Positions 1-10,698 of a stretch of DNA of 64,000 bases are shown piece after piece (position 1 is the stretch's first letter; every line of letters begins with the position of its first letter). The stretch spans positions 8,138,046-8,202,045 of the forward strand of contig NC_135775.1 in NCBI RefSeq assembly GCF_028453695.1. Reading direction: 5' to 3'. The notes beneath the pieces were generated by a model. It saw only the letters and a list, made by a program, of their open reading frames with translations, made no database searches and was not told the DNA's origin. A program made the position numbers and the translations under genes. This DNA is from Augochlora pura (Eukaryota > Arthropoda > Insecta > Hymenoptera > Halictidae).

Positions 1-403
1 TTTCCCCTACCCTTTCTCCTTTTTTTACAATAGATTAACGCGTTACTTATCGGCTATAAAAAATTTACTATGTAAAAGATTACTATATACGGCGCATAAC
101 AACATTGTGCAATTCATAAATTTAAAAATAAGTACTATATAATATCGAGTTCTTCATCCAGAACCCCGAAATATCTCTTTTCCTGTTTGAGAAAATTGGT
201 TTGAGCGTCGACAATGATCAATTTTATGTTCTATTCAGTCAGGATTGTGCAATTGGCGGCACGCAGAGAACACACAATTGAAATGATCGTAACCGGATGC
301 ACCGTGCCACCAAAATGTCGCAAACGTCCACTGAACTCAAATTCTTTTCACATTTACCGTGACAGATAATTAATGTCAAAATGTTTTTCCTGTTTGTTTG
401 GCT

Positions 404-438
404 TATAAACACGTCCGAACGCAGATTGGTTTTCATTG
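404..438 (+). promoter_or_regulatory. TATA box and initiator of the odorant-binding protein gene
   Basis: TATAAA lies at 404-409. A TCATT initiator-like site follows with its A at 435, which is 31 bases after the first T of the TATA box, the usual spacing. The first in-frame ATG with a signal peptide is at 486, giving a 5' leader of about 50 bases. Spacing and position support a core promoter, but no transcript evidence is available. Confidence 0.5.
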
Positions 439-485
439 ATTATCTATCGGTTGTTCGAAGATCAGAAAAGAGTATGGTATTTGCC

Positions 486-1778
486 ATGAAACACTCCGTT
501 CGGTTCGCTTTGTGTTGCGTTATTTTGTTCTTTTTTAACATTGGAGCAGTAAGTTAATTTCACATTATCATATTGCAAAGTGTAACAGAACGGTAATTTA
601 ATCGGACGCTATTGTCACTGTTATTTTGTTAAACTTGCTGTTGCAAATTGTATGTTATTGATATTATGACTCTTATTATCTCTACGATTATAGTTACCAC
701 TATTGTTAACATTTGTCTCTTTAATCGATTACACAAAAGCTTCATTAATATAGAAACTCAAAATAAAAAAGCATTATTTTTTTAGTGTTTAAAATGCCGC
801 ATAAGAAGTCAAGAAGTAGATATGCAGTTTCAGAAAGTGTTTAAAACTTGTTTGAAACAGCACGGTGGTGTAAATACAGACGGTGACGATTCTATGTCAT
901 CGGATGATGAAAATTCGGATAGTGGAAGTTTGGATAGCGAGAATTCAGAAAGTGATTCTAGTTCCGAAAAGATTTTTTACGATAAACATATTTTCTCTAG
1001 TAATAGTGATCGCAACTCCTATAATCAATCAATGAATAATCAAAGAAACAGGTATGTCTGAATGATCCATATTAAATATAAATTATACATTATCTTAACT
1101 AATTGCTCTGAGTGCGAAATTATTAATAAAAAGAACCAATGAAAATTACAGAAATTATCAAAATGCAAAAAATTATCACAATGATAATATAGGAGATTCC
1201 TGGAATTCGAGAGACTCTCGGAATAAAAAAGGTGATTTTAATAATGGAGATTCACATTATTACAATAACACAGATCACGAAAAAGCGGTAAGTATTTAAT
1301 ATAGAAGTGTATAGAATAAATTAACTTTATTTAATCAAAATAAATTGTATTTTAGTGTGTTGTACAGTGCTTTTTCAACGAATTGAATGTCGTAAGTAAA
1401 AATTAAGAGAGGGGACACAAAAGTTATTTAAGATTACTTTGTTAAGTAAACAAAAAATTGTTTTTGTTTCTTTCTATTTTAAATACTATAGGTAGACCAA
1501 AAAGGTTTTCCGGACAGAGATTCAGTAATTCCATTAATGAATCAAGATATCCGAGATCCAGAGTTGAAAGATTTTGTTGAAGAATCAATCATAGAATGTT
1601 TCCGTTATCTTGAATCTGACAAGAAAGATAAGTGTGACTTTTCTCAAAATCTTTTAAAGTGTTTAGCTGAAAAGGGACAACAAGTAAGTGTATAGTATAG
1701 TTCACAGTAATTTTAATATTATTTTGTTAGTGCTAATAAAATTGTTAATTTCAGAAATGTGAAGATTGGGATAGTTAA
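486..1778 (+). CDS. Obp59a: Odorant-binding protein, Obp59a-like, with long acidic insert
   Basis: A secreted carrier of small ligands in sensillum lymph; Drosophila Obp59a is linked to humidity sensing. I read six coding exons: 486-548, 786-1051, 1152-1287, 1356-1391, 1492-1683 and 1755-1778. All have GT-AG borders and matching phases, giving 238 aa. Residues 1-21 form a hydrophobic signal peptide ending before Cys22. Cysteines fall at 22, 25, 43, 156, 160, 203, 215, 224 and 233. The C156-x3-C160 pair, C203-x11-C215 and C215-x8-C224 are the C2-C3, C4-C5 and C5-C6 spacings of the family. Residues about 47-155 are an insert rich in Asp, Ser, Glu and Asn between C1 and C2, and the protein ends CEDWDS. 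The extra cysteines, the insert and this ending point to Obp59a rather than a classical OBP. The family is certain from the Cys pattern; the subclass is from memory of its features. Confidence 0.85.
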
Positions 1779-2582
1779 AGGAAAAAGAAAATTTATTAAA
1801 ACATCTCCATATGAATCTTGAAAAACAAAAATATTGTATTAAATAAAAAATGCATTGTGTATTATCGACAATTATATTTCTATTAACATACAAAATAAAA
1901 AGAGTTTGAATACACTTTATTACAATGCTATATGCATTAATATTTTAAGATTTTTATACTGCACAGTTCTCATAAATTTTCCGTTTAAAACATTACAAAA
2001 CAATGCAATATAAATATTTTACAATATGTACAAGCAACATTATGAATGGAGATTAATAGAAATGTAGCCACGAAAGATTATTTTAAAGCTTATAAAATAT
2101 TACGAATTTACAAATACACATTTCTTTTGTTCGTAATTGTGTTTTTAAACCTTAAAAATCAACACAATAATGGAACGACATTTAAAAAATGATCTTTTCA
2201 GTTCATATCCTAAAATTCTTAAAATATTTTACAATTTTTTAAAATATTTACACTTTATTACATTAAACCAAATTTAAATAAAGTATATGTAATCATTACT
2301 TCAAAAATGTTAACTTTTATTTACTCAAACAAGTTGCAATATAATGAAATCCATTTATTCAAATTTCTGCATTGTTAAAGAAAATATTTTACAAGCTGAT
2401 TTTAAAACTAATACTAATTATACCACAGTAATTATGATCTGTAACGTCATTTGGTTACCTAAATTGTAAAATATACAAAGTTAAAGCTACAATATTTCAA
2501 ATTTTTACAGTTGTACATACATAGGCTGTATTATAACATACATAATTTACGCAATATATATATTTTTATGAACATAAAAAGA
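1779..2582. other. Convergent 3' UTR region between Obp59a-like and Chmp1
   Basis: AT-rich sequence with no usable ORF. Poly(A) signals AATAAA at 1842-1847 and 1894-1899 lie 64 and 116 bases past the odorant-binding protein stop and probably end that mRNA. The rest is likely the 3' UTR of the opposite-strand Chmp1 gene, which ends at 2583. No RNA gene or repeat was seen. Confidence 0.6.
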
Positions 2583-3808
2583 CTATTTCCTTTTCTTCAA
2601 ATCTTCGAAACGTTTCATTAAATCATCAAAATCAATATCTTCAGTAGTAGTTGAATTAACTGGAGGTAAATCATTTTNNNNNNNNNNNNNNNNNNNNNNN
2701 NNNNNNNNNNNNNNNNNNNNNNNNNNNNNNNNNNNNNNNNNNNNNNNNNNNNNNNNNNNNNNNNNNNNNNNNNNNNNCAAGAACTAAACCAGAAAATATA
2801 TTTACCCAGCTTCATCAGCAACTTGTTGTAATAATGATTCAACATCATTTTGTGGAACATTAGTAGTTGTAGTTTGGGACATTGCATTTTCCATGTATGA
2901 ACTTTGAACATCTAGATCTTCAAACTGACTTTCAAATTTATCCATTAAACCTAAAAATAAATAATTAAATTAGAAACTGTACTTTTAGATTATTATATGA
3001 GCATTGTTTTATTGTTACCTGAAATTTTTTCCAAATTCATTGACTTCATTGCAGCATCCATTGCTTTAACTACTCCCGCCATTGATTGAGTAACTTTACG
3101 TGTTGTCAGAGCAGTTTGTACTCTACTAGCTACCGCATCAACTCTTGCACTCATACGTAGATAATTTAATGATTGATTATGCTGGCGAATTGCATTTTCT
3201 GCATGAATGCGGGCACCTTCCATATTGCCCTTTTGAATAGCCTTTTTTATTTTAGCTTTCTCTACTTTTTCTTCCTTGTCACATTTCTTCGAGTTTCTTT
3301 CCAGTTCTTTCACAGCAAACTTAAGATTAAATAAATTTTCTATATAATAATTTAGGAAAATATTTTGTGGCTGAATGTTTATTGTTTAAATGAATATATT
3401 ATAAAAATATAATCATGCAACAAAGACATCCAAATGATTATTTCAAATTTTAAGTCCAATTGAAACAAACATAACCTAATTTTTAAATAAAAAGTGTCAC
3501 AAGTTGTTGTGATTTAGAAAAAATTGTAATCAATATCTTTAAATAATTGACTTGTAAACAAAATTAGCTATTGTAGAAATGAAATCTTATGTTTGAAGAA
3601 CTCTTAGGTACAAATTTAAATCACAAAACATACAAATTATGTTAAATAAATCTCTTATAACCTATGTATTAAGATCTCAAATGACAATTATTTTACGAAA
3701 ATGTTTACATAAATGTAAATATAAGTCAATAAATGTCAAACATTAAATACATATATAAATCATATAAATATTTAGAAAAAGGATACTTTCCATCTGAGAG
3801 ACGGACAT
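2583..3808 (-). CDS. Chmp1: Charged multivesicular body protein 1 (CHMP1, ESCRT-III), interrupted by assembly gap
   Basis: ESCRT-III subunit (Vps46/Did2 family) that works in endosomal sorting and abscission and recruits the AAA ATPase Vps4 through its C-terminus. Exons on the minus strand: 3808-3787 (eight codons, MSVSQMEK, split at the last), 3339-3019, 2950-2806, and a last exon whose visible part is 2677-2583. The middle shows family blocks such as KKAIQKGNMEGARIHAENAI and KVTQSMAGVVKAMDAAMK. The end, DDLMKRFEDLKKRK, fits a type-1 MIT-interacting motif. Exons 1-3 encode 162 codons plus two bases and the visible tail adds 30 residues, so with a family length near 197-203 aa only a few residues should be hidden in the 100-N gap. 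It shares a 1.4-kb upstream region with TfIIA-L, which runs the other way. Identification is firm; only the start of the last exon is missing. Confidence 0.93.
2678..2777. other. Assembly gap of exactly 100 N
   Basis: One hundred consecutive N, a conventional placeholder for a join of unknown length. It covers the end of Chmp1 intron 3 and the first few codons of exon 4. The true gap length cannot be read from the sequence. Confidence 0.99.
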
Positions 3809-5198
3809 GACTGACTGTTCGGCCCCCGTTGTGACAAAACTAATGTAATTAACGTCTTAAGCAATGAAATGGTTTCTCTTTTAGAAGAAATAGTTCGTTC
3901 AATGTTTGAGGCAGTTGTCACTTTATCTTCAGAAAAACTGTCATGTCAATCATTGACAACAATAAGTATAGTTACAGGTATTACATACAACTGCAATCAA
4001 TTTGACAGGTTGTATATTCAAGGCACTATGAATTAGTCATCAGTCAGTATATTTATAAGAATGTATTAGTATTGTATCATTACTAATCTTTTCCAAGCTG
4101 GCATAAATGACAATTGACGATTAATTTTATGTAGAAAGACCAAAATTACGAATTTAAAACGTATATAAACTGCTATATCGATCGAGAAAATCGTAGTATT
4201 ACTCTAGACGTGAAATGAATTGAATTTTTTAAAACATGATCAATTTTGTTTTGTTGACATTGCACGTTGGCATTACATTTTTATAGATATTCTTCAATGG
4301 TGTATTTAACTACATATAAATATGATTAATTATTTGTTGGTCGAATTGATAACATCAACAAATCAAATGATGCAACAGGCAACTGGAAACATTACAGTTA
4401 TTGTCTTACTTTTGTACAGTTTTCGTGTTCTCTAAACTGGCTCGCACATCCCCACCACTTTACTGCGCATCCAGCTCTCACGCAAGTACTGTAGAAAAAG
4501 AACGAGATATTATAGAGAGAAACAGAACGATATCTGCCATGCTCGCGCTATTCGATCATTTTGCCAATCGACTATTTGTCTATTTGGTCATTTTACTAAT
4601 CGATTATTTATTTCCTAGGAGGTAGCCGATGTTATTATAATATTGCACTGCGTGCCTCTGATGGCGTGTCAACCGAATGGATGCGCGAGAAGATTAAGAC
4701 CGCAAGTACGGTAGCGTGAGACAGGTTACATCGTTTACCAGCGTAACTTGCTTCACATGAGTGTACTGATTCCGTGTTCTCTTGCTCGCTCGTTATTTTC
4801 CCTCTTTTTCTTTGACTGTAAGGGCAGCACTGTCTCATCAGTAAATCCCCAACGAATCAGAGCAAAGAAAATTTCTCTGTTGATCCTCGCTAATGGATCG
4901 AGCTGCGGCCTGTAGTTGTGTAGGAGGAAGACTCATTAGTAGGTTTGCAGGGAGGCAACAATACTGTTTCTAAATAGCGTCTCAAGGTTTCTCAACTTGT
5001 AAGCTGATGCACTAAAGGTTCGAATTGGAGTTTCACATCTCTAGTAATACTCTGCGGTAGAATCAGGTGGAATGGGAGACGTGTCCACAGTATATAAAAG
5101 AGCGATGCTACCGCGAATCGGCTTCTGAACTGGGGCTGATTTATTCGTTGGATTATTCTTATTGTTTCTGTAATTAGACAATACGAATCATCCTCGCG
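3809..5198. promoter_or_regulatory. Divergent intergenic region between Chmp1 and TfIIA-L
   Basis: This 1.4-kb stretch separates two head-to-head genes and should hold both promoters and 5' UTRs. It is AT-rich up to about 4400 and more GC-rich from 4430 to 5200, closest to the TfIIA-L start. The short ORFs here (for example 4401-4625) show no conserved motif or splice context. I see no TATA box at a convincing distance from either ATG. Confidence 0.5.
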
Positions 5199-6233
5199 AT
5201 GGCCCTCAGTCAGACAAGCGTGGTGAGTAATAAATATGAACAAAACTGACGATCAATTGCAAGGACAGTTAATTATGATCATTTTAATGACGGCAATGAC
5301 GATTCTTATCGTTTAATTTTGTTCTATCACCTTTATCACTATAATCCTAATCTTTGATCCCTTTACTGCAATAAAAATTTCAGTTATATATGAAATCATG
5401 ACGAATTTATATGTTATTTATAAAAACTTAACAATTATAATTTGTGATTTTTTAGATTTTAATATTAAACGATTGATACCTCGTTTCTATAAAAATCATT
5501 ACTACTACTTTTGACAATTTTCCCGATTCAATTATTTAGACTGAAGTTCTTTTAAATAAATTTAATAAGTGAGGTTAAGTTAAAGTTGTCTAATGCTCTG
5601 AAAATTTGCTGTTTTCAATAATTTGTATGTAATATTATTAAGTAATGACTGCATTAGATTTACTGTAGAGAAAATTTAAATGTTCTTATTTCTCATTTAA
5701 CACAAAAAACAGCTTGATTTTTGAGTAATTATAGTATTTTAATTTTCGAATAATGTAAAATTCAATAAAGGTGAAGTATAGAAGAAGTATATTATATATC
5801 AATTCATAAAGAACTGGAGTGTGATACCCTTATTATTTAGTTATGACCCATATGTTACTGTTGCAGCTAAGATTATACAATACTGTGATAGAGGATGTTA
5901 TATCAGGTGTAAGGGAATCATTTATAGATGAAGGTGTAGATGAACAAGTGCTATTAGAGCTCAAACAAATATGGGAAACAAAATTAATGTCTAGCAAAGC
6001 TGTCGAACTCAATCCAGATCCACCAGAACCTCAGGTCCCACAAATAAATACGCACAAAACTGTGCCTGTCAATAAAGGTATGAAAGAAGACTGTAAGACT
6101 AAGAAAAATCAATTAACAAAGTGTGTTTTGCCATTTATATGTATTGCACATGATTCTAGGAGTAAATGTAGGAAATCATTTTGTACAACAAACAGGAGGA
6201 AATGCAAATGCACAGCCATCATCTCAGCAACAA

Positions 6234-6265
<32 letters not shown>

Positions 6266-7434
6266 ACAACAGGCACAGCAACCACAACAGCAAACGCAAA
6301 CCCAAACTCATTCGACTACAGCTGTCATGCAACAACATACTAGTACCCCAGTACAACAATTGGTGACATCTACATCTGCAGTAATGGATCGGCAAGTTCC
6401 TATCCAGATCACTTTGCCACCACAGACTGGTGTGCCAGATGGCCAACAAAGAGTATTGACTATACATGTTCCTGCATCAGCAATTCAAGGTACACAGTAA
6501 TAATTGTATGTGTAACAGTATAGCTATTTTAATTATGAATATGTAATTAATGAAATCTCATTTATTCTTAGGCAATCAGCTCCACACAATTCTGACAGGT
6601 CCAGTTATTTCAGCTGCAATGGGATTACCAGCAACTTTGGCTTCCACACTGCTCCAACAGCATGTCAATTCTACCTTACAGGGTCAAGCAACGTTGCCAC
6701 CCCTCCAAGTGAATCAGCCACTTCAGGTTGTTACACAGAGTACAAATAATGTCTCTCAGCGACCTGTACAAAGTCAGGTAATTAACAGAAATTTAATTTT
6801 AGATTGCAGGGGTACTAGTTTTTATATAAATGAAAATTGATTTTTTATTATTACTATTATGCGTTTATATAGAACAATATAGCACAATTAGACGGTCCAC
6901 TTGGCGATTCATCAGACGATGATGAAGAAGAGGAAGAAGAGGATAATGAAGATGAAGAAGAAGATCTTGAGGACAAAGAAGAAGAGGAAAATGATGAAGC
7001 TGCAGCAAGAGAAGAGGTAAATAAAACTAAAGTTATTAGTGCAATTAAAATGCTTATCTACATCTGCTAATATTAAATTGAAGAAGTTTTTTATAGCAAT
7101 GTATTTTCTTGTTTTAGGAGCCATTAAATTCGGAAGATGATGTGACAGATGATGATCCAGCAGATCTTTTTGATACTGATAATGTAGTCGTTTGTCAATA
7201 CGACAAGGTATTTGTAACAAAAAATAAGAATTTTATTTATTTTAGAAATAATGTTATAGAATGTCGTCCATATTTCTTACAGACCATTTTCCGAAACTAA
7301 TTAAATGATTATTATAAAATTTTCAGATAACTAGGAGTAGAAACAAATGGAAATTCTACCTCAAAGACGGCATAATGAACCTCAGTGGTAAGGATTACGT
7401 TTTTCAGAAAATGAACGGGGATGCGGAATGGTAA
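5199..7434 (+). CDS. TfIIA-L: Transcription initiation factor IIA subunit 1 (TFIIA alpha/beta)
   Basis: Large TFIIA precursor; it joins TFIIA gamma to stabilise TBP on the core promoter in the nucleus. Seven exons: 5199-5222, 5867-6077, 6160-6489, 6572-6777, 6873-7016, 7118-7207 and 7327-7434, in frame and encoding 370 aa. The first exon is only eight codons (MALSQTSV). The N-terminal four-helix part carries LYNTVIEDVISGVRESF and DEGVDEQVLLELKQIWETKL. Then come a 16-Gln run, a Gln/Thr-rich linker, an acidic block from about residue 268, and the C-terminal beta-barrel half with VVVCQYDKITRSRNKWKF and KDGIMNLSGKDYVF, ending in the typical DAEW. QLDG at 262-265, just before the acidic block, sits where Taspase-1 cuts the human precursor. 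Every domain is intact and in family order. Confidence 0.97.
6225..6272 (+). repeat. CAG/CAA repeat coding for polyglutamine in TfIIA-L
   Basis: Sixteen uninterrupted Gln codons, a mix of CAA and CAG, inside exon 3 of TfIIA-L. The mixture makes it less prone to slippage than a pure repeat. Gln-rich linkers at this place are usual for the family. The long Leu-rich reading on the opposite strand (6219-6467) is its shadow. Confidence 0.9.
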
Positions 7435-8640
7435 AAACTCCTATATGAAACTATGGAAATTGACCTTGATGATGTGTTCACGTGAAATTGATATAAAAAT
7501 TTTACACTAGATTTGTGCTTCTACAAAAATTTTTTTACACTTAGAAGCAAGTTTTAAAGAATAGAAAATTTATTATTGATTGAAAGTTAACTGATTTGTA
7601 TAGTCTCGAATAGATTTCTTTTGGAAAAAAAGTGCATTGAAACCTCTATTAATCGTACTAATAAAATCCTTTATCTGTCTTTTAAACTGTATTATAGGCT
7701 AACTAAATTCGGAAATGAAATCTTTTTGCACAGACTTGAAAAGGGTTACACAGGAAAAATCATTCCAGTATTATCTAAATCAAAGATAAGAATATTCTTT
7801 TGTGTAATTACGGTTTCATTGCATAATTAATTGCATAATTAAGAAAATATCCTAAATTATATTTTGAGGGGCCCCATTAGTGGGAATTTTTCACGTGAGT
7901 TTAATGTGTAAATAGATTCTAAGGGATTGCAATCTACCACAAGTATGTGATGCTCTTGAAAATAAATGTGTCTTATACTGTTAAAAATTTCAATATAAAA
8001 TATTTCCTATAAGATTATACATTTGTAATGTATAATTGTTTTTCCTTTTTTTATCCTCGTTCAAAAGCGCGATATTCTTATTTATATAGACTTTTTCTCA
8101 TTTTAATTAGTTTAAAAATACAATACAAAAAATTAATCACGATTGTTGATACTAAAACTTTATTCTAAAACCTAGGTATTAATTAAATTATCATCCCTTC
8201 GTGTAAATACTTTTATTTAGTCGACATAATAAATAAGATAATAATTGAATGTAAGAGTTCTTTGAGTGACATATTTATATATTTATAACATGCAAAGAAC
8301 TAGTGCAAGAAATAAACAGAATTATTTTCAAATATTTACAACATTTATACATATTGATAACATACGAATTTATATGTACTGATAATGTATGTTCTGTTTT
8401 TATAAACAACTTAAAAAAATTATTATTGTAACATCCTACAGACTTTAATTGCTGTTAAATATAAAGTTTATGAACTTCAAATTATAGTAAAAGATTATAA
8501 TTTACGATACTACTTCCTGCTTCTGAGAGAAAATTTATGAAAATTCAATGCCTGAAAATTTGGACTTCAAAAGATGTGCGCTAAAGATATGCAAATTTAA
8601 AAAATCAAAAAGGATGTTTTATTTATGGTGTTTATTTACA
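7435..8640. other. Convergent 3' region between TfIIA-L and TRNT1
   Basis: AT-rich and without a supported gene; it should contain the 3' UTRs of both neighbours, which end facing each other. Minus-strand AATAAA signals (read as tttatt on plus) lie at 8618-8623 and 8631-8636, close below the TRNT1 stop. The ORFs at 7621-7830 and 8548-8739 show no family motif. Confidence 0.5.
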
Positions 8641-10698
8641 TCATCGTTTATCTTCTATTTCACTAACAATTCGTGGAACTTCTTGAAGCAATTTTTCTGT
8701 ATTGATTTCAAAATTTGTATCCAACCAAATGTCTTTTAGTTCTTTAATAACTATACCTATTATTTTGCCTTTTTTAATCTGTTCTTTCAGCATGTGTCCA
8801 GTAATTGGAAACCTAGAATAAGATAAAGATTAAAATGATAAGCAATATTAAAATGATAGTATTAGTAATAAACACAGTATGTGGACATTTTAATCCCAGC
8901 TACAATATCCATTACATGTTTACTTTACCTAGGAATTACAACTTTTTCAAACTCTGCCGCATTATTGAAAAGTAGTTTGCACTTAAATAGTTCACAAATA
9001 AAAGCTTTGCAATTCTTTGTGTTTCCTTTCCAATGAACAAGCATTCTTTTATAAAATTTCAGGTCTTCTGATGGCCTGCTTTCCTTGAAACGGACTAAAA
9101 AAGATGCTAAGTCTCTTTCGAAGGCAGAGAATTTTAATCTTTTATGAAGATTCAACACTTCATCTTCATCTTTTAACATCAGAGCAACATAGGAGACTGC
9201 ATTTAAAGAAACGTTGTTTTCTTTACATGTGTCATAAACAGTTTCAAACCTTTTTGTATCCATATTTTCTGGTAATCCAACATATCTGAGAAAGCAATGT
9301 ATTAATTATTGTTTAATTATTATGATCATCATTATCATTGTAAATGAAAACATTACTTTGCAATACCGCATTCCAACATTTTTAATGTCAACTCCTTTGC
9401 ATAATTTCCAGAAAGAATTTTCGACCATTCATTCCAAATTCTTTCACCTGATATTATTTCCAGACCCTGTACGTTTTCTTTTATTGCTGTTATTGCTGCT
9501 TCATTATAGGCATCTACTTGTTCTGTAATTCTTCCATAAAACCGAAAATATCTACAGGATAATATAGTTTAAATATTATTCATTCTATGTATTTACAAGA
9601 TTTTTGATTGCAATATTAACAAAGGGTTATATATTATATTAATATAATTAAAATTGAGAAAAACCTAAATATCCTAAGATAATCTTCTTGGATTCTAACT
9701 CTTGGAGATCCCACAAATACAATCTGTCTTTTTTGTAAATCATCGTAACCAAAAAAGTAATCATAGATATTTCCATCAAAATCAAGAAACATAGAATTTA
9801 CTGTAAAATCTCTACGAAGGGCATCTAATTTCCAATCTTTTGTAAATGCGACTTCAGCACGTCTACCATCTGTAATTTTGTCAATTCTGAGAGTAGTTAT
9901 CTCAAAATTTTCCTTGTCATTGATCCTTGGGGTAACTGTACCTGCAAAATTTATAATGAATTAATTTTATCCTGCTGGAATATTTTGATGTGATCATCAT
10001 TAGCTGCATTAATGTATTTATACTAACCATGCTTTTCTCCTTTATTATTAATCAATCTAATTTTCTCTTCTTCAAACATATTTTTCATTTCATCTGGAGT
10101 TGCATCTGTTGCAAAATCCAGATCTGTTGGAGTTTTATCCATGAGAATATCTCTGACAGCACCACCAACCATTCTTATTTCATAATTTCGTTTTTTAAAT
10201 AATTCTGTTAAAATTTTTAATTCTGGTGTAAATAATGAGTGAAATAAAGGATTATCCAATTTTGTAACCAATGGATTATCTCTGCAGGGTGGAACTTCTT
10301 TCATCGCAACTTGTGCCCAATGACAGTATGCTTTCTTAAAATTTAAAAATGTTAATTATAATCAAAATCCTTTCTAACACAATACTGACTAAAATTATAT
10401 GTTGTGTCTAAGTATAAGAAGTATAAGCAAAGTAAAGATTTAATCTTAAGACAGCCGATATTAGCAGTTTTTTTTTGTATTTACGTTGTATTTATCGTCT
10501 GGTAATTGGAGTCCGAAATTTTATAAATAATTCACAAATAAAGAATAATTTTGAATTTGGTAATCTATTGCAACAAATTTCACAATTTAACCTCACTTGC
10601 TAAGTAGATATACGTATATTTTGTAAAAAGTAAAATACATTCACCTTCAAAAAACAATTCAATGCCAAGTAATTTACTCGTGGCAAAATTATTAACAT
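8641..10698 (-). CDS. TRNT1: CCA tRNA nucleotidyltransferase 1
   Basis: Adds or repairs the 3' CCA end of tRNAs in mitochondria and the nucleus/cytosol. Six exons on the minus strand: 10698-10645, 10334-10028, 9941-9665, 9551-9357, 9285-8929 and 8812-8641, in phase and encoding 453 aa. Exon 1 is an 18-residue leader (MLIILPRVNYLALNCFLK) that looks like a mitochondrial presequence; a second ATG at residue 29 could give a cytosolic form. The class II CCA-enzyme head is clear: MVGGAVRD (73-80), the metal-binding DLD of PTDLDFATDA (89-91), RRDFTVNSMFLD, and EDYLRIFRYFRFYGRI. The rest is the alpha-helical neck, body and tail, ending EIEDKR. An in-frame stop precedes the chosen ATG. Length and motif order match the animal enzyme. 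Confidence 0.95.

Noticed and set aside
4401..4625. 74-codon frame with a hydrophobic C-terminal segment between Chmp1 and TfIIA-L
   Set aside because: No family resemblance and it lies in the divergent promoter region; AT-rich DNA easily yields hydrophobic codons.
5014..5030. GGTTCGAATTG resembling a tRNA B box
   Set aside because: No matching A box or acceptor stem could be folded around it.
6219..6467. Minus-strand Leu-rich frame over the TfIIA-L polyglutamine repeat
   Set aside because: It is the complement of the CAG/CAA tract inside a certain coding exon.
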